Assembly: GCA_964605665.1 (NCBI GenBank)
Contig: CAZSDP010000039.1
Coordinates: 1-27,855, forward strand
From: CAZSDP01 sp964605665
GTDB lineage: Bacteria > Planctomycetota > UBA8108 > UBA1146
Length of the DNA stretch: 27,855 bases
Direction: 5' to 3'
The position numbers and the translations under genes are program-made. The notes below the pieces were generated by a model, which ran no database searches, was not told the DNA's origin, and worked only from the letters and a program-made list of their open reading frames with translations. Below, piece after piece: positions 6,641 through 13,969 of this stretch (within the stretch, counting starts at the first letter, position 1; each line of letters begins with the position of its first letter).

Positions 6641-7906
6641 TTAGAGCGTCCAGCGGCGCAGGGTGAGGGCGAGCGCGCCCAAGGCAACGCCCATACCGCC
6701 CCAAATTGTGTGGTTTCGCGACTTGGACGCCGGCTCTTGCGAACAGCACTCGGCATTCGCCGAAGCCATCTCTTCGCAACACTCACTGGTCGGTTCGGTC
6801 ACTTCAGGCTCTGCGATCACCACTTCGGTGTTGATCACCGAGGTCTCTGCCTTTTGGCAGCATGATTCCCCTTCACCGTCTTCTCTCGATTCGGCGAGGG
6901 TCTTGTTCAAGATTTCGTAGCGTGCAACCCGCTTTCCTTCAGACTCGACAAAGTCGAGCACCTGCTCGACCTCGAGGTCACTCAAGCGTAGGTTGGGCAT
7001 CGGGACCTGATTGAATGCGTAAAAGAGACCCAAGGCGATCGGATCTTCCTCGGCGAGCATCACGTCCGGTTCTTTCACCCAACGATGCAGCCAAGCGCGC
7101 TCTCTGCGATCGGCCACCCCGAGGAGATCAGGACCCACTCGCGTCAATTTCGTGGCGTTCTCACTCGAGTTCCCGATGTTGTGACACACTTGGCAGCGAG
7201 TTCGCCAGAGCTTCTCACCGTCGGTGAGGTTGCGCAGCTCTGGAGCGTCTTCGTAATTGTTACCCTTGAGGCGATTGATCGAGAAATTGGTGACCCAATC
7301 CCCGAACTGGGTCGCCAAGATATAGGGGTTCTCAAAGGGGGATGCCTTTTGCCAGCGTCCCGTCCTCTGATTTCCAAGCACCATGTTGAGGTTGTGATCG
7401 TTCTCATCTTGCTGGATGTCATCGATATAGAGACCCAGCTTCTTTCGCAGAAGTGTGATGTCTCTTTCCGCTCCAGTGAGGAACGTCCATCCGTCACGAG
7501 CTTGGTAACGCTCACGATACTCCGCCAACACTTCTGGCGTGTCTCGCTCAGGATCGATCGTAATCGAGTACATGAAGAGTTCGGTGCCGACATAGTCTTT
7601 GAGGATCTCCTGCACCTCGGCCAGACGCATCGTTTCCAACGGGCATGCATCGGGACAGTTGGTGTAGATGAAGTTGATCATCACCACTTTGTCCTCGATC
7701 AGATCGTCGAAGAAACGCACTTTTTTCCCTTCATGGGTGGTCAGCTCGACATTGGGGAAATAGTTCGCGCCCCAGCGAGAAGACCCGTGGTGCTTCGGCT
7801 TTGGTTTGTTGTCGGTAGACTCTTCCGATGCGTTGATCGGCGCGCAGAGCGATAAGAGCATGCTGAGCGTGATCAAAATCAATCGTGATATGTATGTGTT
7901 CTTCAT
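6641..7906 (-). CDS. SCO1/SenC-cytochrome c fusion protein with Cys-pair tail
   Basis: 421 residues. A signal peptide or N-terminal anchor covers residues 1-27. The SCO domain (about 45-215) has the copper-binding CxxxC motif C84-PDA-C88 and the conserved His171 (DENDHNLN). A class-I cytochrome c domain follows (about 225-325) with heme motif C238-QV-C241-H242 and likely axial Met303 (VPMPNL). The tail (340-400) is acidic and carries three Cys pairs (349/350, 376/377, 387/388). A hydrophobic helix (about 401-416) ends in RR, so the protein is probably anchored at both or one end and faces the periplasm. SCO proteins deliver copper to, or act as thiol reductases for, CuA sites; fusion to cytochrome c suggests electron transfer. 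It lies 124 bases downstream of the multicopper oxidase on the same strand, likely as its operon partner. Confidence 0.93.
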   Translation of the reverse strand: MKNTYISRLILITLSMLLSLCAPINASEESTDNKPKPKHHGSSRWGANYFPNVELTTHEGKKVRFFDDLIEDKVVMINFIYTNCPDACPLETMRLAEVQEILKDYVGTELFMYSITIDPERDTPEVLAEYRERYQARDGWTFLTGAERDITLLRKKLGLYIDDIQQDENDHNLNMVLGNQRTGRWQKASPFENPYILATQFGDWVTNFSINRLKGNNYEDAPELRNLTDGEKLWRTRCQVCHNIGNSSENATKLTRVGPDLLGVADRRERAWLHRWVKEPDVMLAEEDPIALGLFYAFNQVPMPNLRLSDLEVEQVLDFVESEGKRVARYEILNKTLAESREDGEGESCCQKAETSVINTEVVIAEPEVTEPTSECCEEMASANAECCSQEPASKSRNHTIWGGMGVALGALALTLRRWTL

Positions 7907-7984
7907 CGCGCTGTTCCTTCGATCAGAGTTGATCGAGTGTCCCCCCTTGGGGCGAGAAAAACTAAGGACGGTTCAAAATCTTGA

Positions 7985-8018
7985 ATCATGGAGCGGTCAA
8001 ATTCGACCGCTCCATGAT
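7985..8018 (-). terminator. 14-bp hairpin between oxidase and SCO genes
   Basis: ATCATGGAGCGGTC (7985-7998) and GACCGCTCCATGAT (8005-8018) form a perfect 14-bp stem with a 6-base loop, starting 12 bases after the oxidase stop. On the minus strand it is followed by TCAAGATTTTG, not a clean T-run. It may be a partial terminator or a 3' stabiliser that lowers SCO expression relative to the oxidase. Confidence 0.65.
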
Positions 8019-8030
8019 CCATGAAACGCT

Positions 8031-11000
8031 CTATGGGCATGAGCCATAGGTGGGACACGGGAGGTTATCGCTTGTCGAGTCTCCTCCGCATCCTGGATAC
8101 GGTGCTGGCGGCGGTGGTCCTTGGCTGAACAGAGCAAACAGGCCGAAGATCGCATCGGAGACATCCAAGAATCCGTCGTCGTTCGCGTCTGCTGAGTCTG
8201 GACAGCTGGGCAAGGCACCCATGCCAAATACTAGGTTCAAAGTGAAGATGGTGTCCCCCACGCTACGGACGCCATCGGCGTTCGCATCTCCACGTGAGAA
8301 GTGAGCTGCACAAGAGGTGACGACACAAGTTGCCGGTAACGCGCCGCCGCACATTGAGGTGGCGACCAAGCAAACTTCTTGGACTCCACCGTCGGGCAGG
8401 GTCACCGTTGCCGCAGTCGCTGCTGGATCGAGCGTGGTGAGCAAGGTGCCGTTGACCAGAATCTCGAGAGATCCATACGGTCCTTGCGGGGTCCACGCCA
8501 AGGTCGTCTCGCAGCTACTCACGTTGGTCGAGGCCACGAGCTGAGCGGGCGATTGCGCGGTGTTGTCGAGGAGCTCGACGGTGCAAGTCGTCGCAGGGCC
8601 TGCGATCTCATGGCGCACCGGCCTGAAGGCAACGCTGTATTGTCCTGGACCAGGCAACAAGATCGGATCGCCGACTGAAGTACCCGTCAAAATCGTCGTG
8701 GGAACTCCGTCGATGAAGACTTCGATCGTGTCGTAGAAGCCATTGTTGGTCCAACTTGCGTGCAAGGTGGCCGAACATGAGTCTTGAAGTGCGCAGTTGA
8801 GGCCCGTCAATGGCGCCGGAATCCCAGCGATCTCGAAGGTGCATGTGACCGGATCGAGGGTCTGCGTGGCGGTCGACGCGATCAGAGTGTAGGTGTGAGT
8901 CCCGGGGGCACCTGCCAACGTGGTGTCGAGGAATGTGGTCGCGGTTCCGGGGAGAACTCCCAGCATCACTCCATCACGCTCCAGTCTGATCTGACTGTAA
9001 ACGCCACCATTTGCCCAGAAGAGATCGCCGAGTCCGCTCGTCTCGAGACAAGTGAAGTCTGCGACTCCGGCAACGCCGATTTCCTGAACACAGGAGACGG
9101 GTGCGGTGTCGACCAAGTTCGAACGACAAACGATCTGGTACAAGTTCAGGCCTGGTGGGGCCGTCATGTCCTGGTATCCGGTGGTCGTTCCTGGCAAGGA
9201 TTCGATCAGTACCTCATTACGGAAGACTTGAATCGAGTCATAGATGTCGCTGAGCACCCAGCTGATGTTGACGACACCCAGTCCGGGAGTGCAGACGAGC
9301 TCGCTGAGCGGCTGCGGTTGGACGGTGATCGCGGAACCGATCGCCTGCGAATCGACGCCGGCGACGGTGTTGATCACTTCATAAGTGATCGCTCCTGGAG
9401 CTGCTGTCGTGTCGACGAATACCGTGCTCATCCCCGGTAGCGTGGTGAGGACGGTGCCATTGCGACGGATCGTGATGCCATCGGAGAGTGTGGGGTTGGC
9501 CCAACTGAGAGAAACTCCGGCGGGAATCTGCGTCGTGGTAAAGCTGTGGCATGAAGAACCGCTGGAGCCGCTGCCACTGGAACCGCTTCCGCCGCTTCCC
9601 CCACCACTGCTTCCACCACCGCCGACCGCGACGGCAACCGAGGTTTCACTCGGTCCAAAGCCATCTCCAGAGCGGAAGGTCGGCAATGCGACGGTGTCTG
9701 CGTAGCTGACCCCTCCCCAACTGGGCATCGGGTTCGGCATTAGATAGACCTCTCCCGGATTCTCGATGTCCCATCTCAGGAGCATTGCGTGGTCTTCGTG
9801 CTGAGTGTTGTGGCAGTGTTCCATGTAGGTACCCGCAAACTCTCGGAAGCGAATCGCGATTTCGACAGAGTCTGTCGAATCATCCATCACACCGATGCGG
9901 TACACGTCCTTTCGAGCCCACCTTTCCCAGATGGGAGGCGCTTCTCCGCCACGGCTGAGAACTTGACCCTCTTCGAAGTGAATGTGGATTGGGTGTGACC
10001 AACCTCCACCACCATTTTCGAGGTGCCAAATCTCCAAATCGCCGAGACGTGGCGCGGCGGAGAGTCGACGCATGTCCGCGGTTTCTCCGCCACCATCATC
10101 GGTCTTGACAGTCCAAGGAGAGGAGTCGGTTCCACTCGATCGACCAAACGTGAAGGTGCGGTGACGGGCATTGGCGATTTCTTCCGCGGTGTTCTGGCGG
10201 CGCGGGAGCATCTTGAGTCCACCCTCGGTGTAGTCCGCGGGGTTCATGCTCTGATCGATGCCGTCGTATGCGTGCACTCGGAATTCGAGGAATCTTCCGA
10301 CGCAGGGATCACCGTCCCACGCGTCCGCAATTCCGTCTCCATTGATATCGACCTCAACGGCTTGATATTCACCGGAGACAACTTCGCTGAGAGGAATCTG
10401 ACCCTTAGGTTTCTTGCCGTTGTCGTGCTCGAGGAGATTCACCATGTAGAGGCGATCACCGGGCTGGAATTGCGAGAAGTCGACGACGATGTCATATCGC
10501 TCCGCGATTCCCTGAGTCGGCAAGATACCGGCTTGAGTACCGTGAGTGCCGTCGAATGCGACAGCGTGTTCCATGATGTTGCCGTCATTGGCGATCATGT
10601 GGAACGGAATCGGATTACCACTTTGATCGATAATTCCTAGACGGAAGTAGCGCGAAACCGATCCATTGAGAATTCTGAACCGGTAACGACGGGCACGGAC
10701 ATCCAAGTATGGGTTGTACTGCCAGTTGGTCAGGAGGCGGTCCCCGACGAATCCGTCCAAGTTGAAGATGTTGAACCAGAGTTGTCCATCGGGAGTCCAA
10801 GATTTGTCGGCGATGACCAAGTTCACGTCGTAGTCGCGGTTACCCCAGCCGAGGCTTGTGCCACTTGGGAGACGCAAGTTGATTCCGTCGTTGATGTGCT
10901 CGGCTCCACGGTCGATGGAACTGTAGTAGTTCATCATCGCTGCGTTACCCTTGTAGACATTTTGAGCGGTGAAATCGAGCATGTGATCATGGAACCAGTG

Positions 11001-12218
11001 GGTACTCATGATCTCGCGATAGTCACCGCGGAGAGGAGTGATGCTTCCATCCATCTCCGGCCGACCACACTTCAAGTAATCGGGGTGGCTCGGATCGGTG
11101 GCATCGATGGTGTCATGCCCGGCGACGATCATCGGCCAGCGATAGTCGTAGAACTGCCCGGGGAAGAAGAATGAGCTGGCAAAGCCGTCACTCTCCGCCG
11201 GATTGTGACCGTTGTGTTCGTGTGTGGTGATGGTGTGGAGACCGAATCCGAAGTTTGCGGAAGGATCGATCGGAAGCCCATTGTGGTGGCGGAAGAGGAC
11301 TGGTTCACCAATCCGCGCCATCAGCAGTTTTGGCGGCAAAGTGCCGTCAAAGGTCCAGAGTGCATTTCTGTGCTGCACTGGCATCGCAGGGTGGAAGCGA
11401 ACTTCGAGACCGGAGCAGGTGCCCGCCCCGGGGCCAGCAATGTCGCCAGGACCGGTCGTAAGGTGATTGTGATAGAGACCACCTGGGCCCCATTCCCCTT
11501 GGGAGAACCCATGCAGTTGCCAGTTGTCACGTACCCCGAAATTGGTTCTCGCTCCGGTTTGGACCGATTCGAAGTAACACTCCGGTGGGAACTCATCCCA
11601 GCGCTGGTGGGCCCACCCTTCTCCAGGAGGACGACCCTCACCTGGACAGCTTTCCATCGGATATCCGAGGAACGCTTCGATCATCGGCTCGAGAGGATTG
11701 TGAATATCCTCGTTGCACATGCGTCGCGGCTCGGGCCAGATTTCTTGCTCCAGAAATGCTTCAGTTTCCAATTCGTCTGGGCAGCTATCTGAGTCAATGA
11801 CGCTTGGGAACATCATCGGCGGCGCAGTGGGCGGATATGTCGTGGGGCAAACTCGGGTGCCGAATTCCTCGAAGCGCAGCATCTTTTGGCTCCAAGAGGT
11901 CGCTCCGAAGAGAGGACTGGGTGCTCCTCCGGTTGGAACATCACCACCGGGAAGCGTGTCTTCAGTGTAGAAGTTGTTCATCCCAGCGTCAGCGATCGTC
12001 TCGGTCAGGCCGCCCTCTAAAGCTCCATCGAAAATGTGCGGCAGTCCTTCAGGGAGTTCGCCAATCGTAATCTGATTCGGAAGTGAGGGATCTGTGATCA
12101 CTCCACCGCCTGTTGCGAACGGCAGCACCATGCATGCGATCGCTGCAACCCAAATCAAATTCGATGGGCGTCGCAAGATCCGGTGGAAATACAGCTCGGT
12201 CGACTGAATAAAATTCAT
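8031..12218 (-). CDS. Secreted MofA-like multicopper oxidase with FnIII-like repeats and dockerin-like tail
   Basis: 1395 residues from ATG 12218, chosen because GGAGGT lies 9 bases upstream; an in-frame ATG at 12347 is further up without a ribosome site. A signal peptide (about 1-36) precedes cupredoxin domains with all four copper motifs. These are H333-E-H335; H407-WF-H410-D-H412; H742-PI-H745-I-H747; and H801-C802-H803 with H807, then Met812 as type-1 axial ligand. The long FDGTLPPKLL...THEHNGHNPAESDGF section resembles the MofA-type putative Mn(II) oxidases. A Gly/Ser linker (about 863-890) leads to roughly five FnIII-like or Ig-like repeats of 80-90 residues. The C-terminus is a dockerin-like module (from D1311) with two D-x-N-x-D-G loops. 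Substrate unproven: Mn(II), phenolics or metals are possible. Co-directional SCO/cytochrome c gene downstream. Confidence 0.93.
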   Translation of the reverse strand: MNFIQSTELYFHRILRRPSNLIWVAAIACMVLPFATGGGVITDPSLPNQITIGELPEGLPHIFDGALEGGLTETIADAGMNNFYTEDTLPGGDVPTGGAPSPLFGATSWSQKMLRFEEFGTRVCPTTYPPTAPPMMFPSVIDSDSCPDELETEAFLEQEIWPEPRRMCNEDIHNPLEPMIEAFLGYPMESCPGEGRPPGEGWAHQRWDEFPPECYFESVQTGARTNFGVRDNWQLHGFSQGEWGPGGLYHNHLTTGPGDIAGPGAGTCSGLEVRFHPAMPVQHRNALWTFDGTLPPKLLMARIGEPVLFRHHNGLPIDPSANFGFGLHTITTHEHNGHNPAESDGFASSFFFPGQFYDYRWPMIVAGHDTIDATDPSHPDYLKCGRPEMDGSITPLRGDYREIMSTHWFHDHMLDFTAQNVYKGNAAMMNYYSSIDRGAEHINDGINLRLPSGTSLGWGNRDYDVNLVIADKSWTPDGQLWFNIFNLDGFVGDRLLTNWQYNPYLDVRARRYRFRILNGSVSRYFRLGIIDQSGNPIPFHMIANDGNIMEHAVAFDGTHGTQAGILPTQGIAERYDIVVDFSQFQPGDRLYMVNLLEHDNGKKPKGQIPLSEVVSGEYQAVEVDINGDGIADAWDGDPCVGRFLEFRVHAYDGIDQSMNPADYTEGGLKMLPRRQNTAEEIANARHRTFTFGRSSGTDSSPWTVKTDDGGGETADMRRLSAAPRLGDLEIWHLENGGGGWSHPIHIHFEEGQVLSRGGEAPPIWERWARKDVYRIGVMDDSTDSVEIAIRFREFAGTYMEHCHNTQHEDHAMLLRWDIENPGEVYLMPNPMPSWGGVSYADTVALPTFRSGDGFGPSETSVAVAVGGGGSSGGGSGGSGSSGSGSSGSSCHSFTTTQIPAGVSLSWANPTLSDGITIRRNGTVLTTLPGMSTVFVDTTAAPGAITYEVINTVAGVDSQAIGSAITVQPQPLSELVCTPGLGVVNISWVLSDIYDSIQVFRNEVLIESLPGTTTGYQDMTAPPGLNLYQIVCRSNLVDTAPVSCVQEIGVAGVADFTCLETSGLGDLFWANGGVYSQIRLERDGVMLGVLPGTATTFLDTTLAGAPGTHTYTLIASTATQTLDPVTCTFEIAGIPAPLTGLNCALQDSCSATLHASWTNNGFYDTIEVFIDGVPTTILTGTSVGDPILLPGPGQYSVAFRPVRHEIAGPATTCTVELLDNTAQSPAQLVASTNVSSCETTLAWTPQGPYGSLEILVNGTLLTTLDPAATAATVTLPDGGVQEVCLVATSMCGGALPATCVVTSCAAHFSRGDANADGVRSVGDTIFTLNLVFGMGALPSCPDSADANDDGFLDVSDAIFGLFALFSQGPPPPAPYPGCGGDSTSDNLPCPTYGSCP

Positions 12219-12319
12219 CAGAATGACACCTCCAACCCTAGGAACAACGAGCAAGCAGCAGTTTTTTCCCCCGTTGCCGAACTTGCGTTCAGCGTTTTGT
12301 CTCAACATGCTCACTCTGT

Positions 12320-12382
12320 AGAGGGTTCCTACAGGCGCACCATCCACCCTGGGAACCTCGGGTAAAGCCTAGACCTTTACCC
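12320..12382 (-). promoter_or_regulatory. Inverted repeats in the oxidase leader
   Basis: GGGTAAAG (12360-12367) and CTTTACCC (12375-12382) are a perfect 8-bp inverted repeat with 7 bases between, 17-39 bases downstream of the -10 box. A second pairing (GGGTTCC 12323-12329 with GGAACCT 12352-12358) follows. These could be an operator for a copper-responsive repressor or folds in a roughly 170-base 5' leader. No known riboswitch is recognised. Confidence 0.45.
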
Positions 12383-12398
12383 AACTAGCCACCCAACT

Positions 12399-12427
12399 TG
12401 TATAGGCCTGGAGGGGCGGTTAGTCAA
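12399..12427 (-). promoter_or_regulatory. Sigma70-type promoter of the oxidase operon
   Basis: On the minus strand TTGACT (12427-12422) and TATACA (12404-12399) are separated by exactly 17 bases. This is a near-consensus promoter pointing at the oxidase gene, with an expected start near 12391 and a 5' leader of about 170 bases. Confidence 0.75.
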
Positions 12428-12577
12428 TGTACGAAAGCGGAGAGTCGCAAGAGACAGTCAGTTTGCCTGACTTAACTCTCTAACCTGTCTTTTGTGACGA
12501 ATTGGTGGTAGGTGTCTTTCTTTTGCGTTGGAGGGTTGGGTCGGCTATACAAAATTCGTGCTCGCGCGCCCGGTATG

Positions 12578-13774
12578 TTACTCGGTTGTTAGTTCTGCGT
12601 GGAGCGCTCTCGACAGGATCTTTCGGTCCTCGTTGTATGATTCTGGCGAGAGAGGCCCAAATGAGAAGCGAGCGAGGCGATCGTGGGGTCCGGAGTCTCG
12701 TCGATACATATCACAGAGCCGCCCCGGCAAGATCGCGGCATTTTCGGGGAAAAGCCTCTCGTTGAGCTGATCTGCCGTCAAACCCTCTGGGATGATGCCC
12801 CAGTGATAGAACCCGCCAGTTCCTGTAAACAACTTGAAGCCAAACTGGTCGAGAAGCTCTCCATACCGTTCTCGTTGCGCTGCGAAATAGGTTGAGACTG
12901 CGGAGCGCGCATGGCCGACCCGGTCTAATTCAAGCAGTTGGGTGACATAGAGCTGAGCGGGGCGCGAGACTCCGCCCATCGCGATCGAGGAGAAGTTTCT
13001 GAACAACTCGACATGCTTCTTGGAGGCGACGACCCAACCGACGCGCATCCCCGGCACCTGTAGACCCTTGGTTGCCGCACCCACCACAAAGAGGTTGGTT
13101 TTGTCGATGTCTTCGATGTACCGCAGGACGCTTTCAGGCTCGGGAGTGTGAAAGAACTCGTAGGCTTCGTCGATCAATGCTCCGCGATTTGACTCTGTGA
13201 AGAATGAAACCAGCTCTCGAAGTTGATCTCCAGTCCAGGTGACTCCCGTCGGATTACATGGATTACTCTTCACCAAGAAAGCGCGGTCGACACCCTTCGC
13301 AACGCTGATGTGGTCTTCCATCGTGGGGCGAAACTGATTTTCGATCCGACTCTCGACGATTTGATGGGCCCGACCGAGAAGGTGGAGGGCATCGTAATAG
13401 GGTGTGTATTCGGTTTCCTCGATCGTCACGGTGACGTCGTCGAGGAGCAAGGAGAGGATCGCATGAATACCGGGTCGACCCCCGGCAAAGATCGCGATGT
13501 TGTCGATGTCGAGTGAAGCGCCATAGAACTCCCGATAGTAGTCGACCAGCGCCTGTCGCAGTTCGAAGTGTCCGGCGGCTTGGGGATATCGGAGATCATC
13601 CGAGGTGAAGGAGACAGAGCTGGGAATCGACGGGCCGTCGGGCACCGGTGAAGTCATCGGATATCCTTGTGCCCACGGTTTTGTTCCCGCATCGCCGAGA
13701 TAGTGGTCCGTTGCGTCCGCAAAACGAAACAGAGTCTGATAAACACCCATCGGCGGAAACTCGTGAAGGATCAT
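12578..13774 (-). CDS. PLP-dependent aminotransferase, class I/II (fold type I)
   Basis: 398 residues with the full set of fold-type-I marks. These are the Asn of NPCNPTG (N174), D202 and Y205 in IDEAYEFF, and the Schiff-base lysine K236 in GAATKGLQVPGMRVGW with the phosphate-binding R244. R369 (LARFSFG) should bind the substrate carboxylate. No signal peptide is seen, so it is cytoplasmic. It transfers an amino group between an amino acid and a 2-oxo acid; the actual substrate cannot be told from sequence. The start ATG 13774 has an AAGAAAGAG stretch upstream. The next gene upstream is the S9 peptidase, 195 bases away on the same strand; a functional link is not evident. Confidence 0.92.
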   Translation of the reverse strand: MILHEFPPMGVYQTLFRFADATDHYLGDAGTKPWAQGYPMTSPVPDGPSIPSSVSFTSDDLRYPQAAGHFELRQALVDYYREFYGASLDIDNIAIFAGGRPGIHAILSLLLDDVTVTIEETEYTPYYDALHLLGRAHQIVESRIENQFRPTMEDHISVAKGVDRAFLVKSNPCNPTGVTWTGDQLRELVSFFTESNRGALIDEAYEFFHTPEPESVLRYIEDIDKTNLFVVGAATKGLQVPGMRVGWVVASKKHVELFRNFSSIAMGGVSRPAQLYVTQLLELDRVGHARSAVSTYFAAQRERYGELLDQFGFKLFTGTGGFYHWGIIPEGLTADQLNERLFPENAAILPGRLCDMYRRDSGPHDRLARFSFGPLSPESYNEDRKILSRALHAELTTE

Positions 13775-13969
13775 GCTGACTCTTTCTTGATTTGAAGGTC
13801 GCTTTCGATTCCAGCGGTAGAGGAACGCGCCTGAGCCCCCTGCTTTTTAACAGTATTCCGCGAGAATGGGGAGCTTGCTCCATCGCCCCAGTTCTCTTGA
13901 CCGCAAACGTGAGCGATCTGAGCGATTAGCCCTGTGGATGACCAGGCTCGGGAAGAGGAAGCCCACGAT

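Larger units (their letters stand above)
12219..12577. other. Intergenic region upstream of the oxidase
   Basis: It holds the oxidase promoter, the leader inverted repeats and a 6-bp inverted repeat (AGTCAG-TTTGC-CTGACT, about 12456-12472) upstream of the -35 box. That last repeat could be an activator site or part of a weak terminator for the aminotransferase gene that ends at 12578. No coding sequence is seen. Confidence 0.55.

Noticed and set aside
8031..8290. Cellulosome component
   Set aside because: The dockerin-like tail alone does not imply a cellulosome; no cohesin, scaffoldin or glycoside hydrolase is in the window.
9385..12070. Plus-strand frames opposite the oxidase
   Set aside because: They are antisense shadows of a gene with complete copper motifs and show no start signals or domains.
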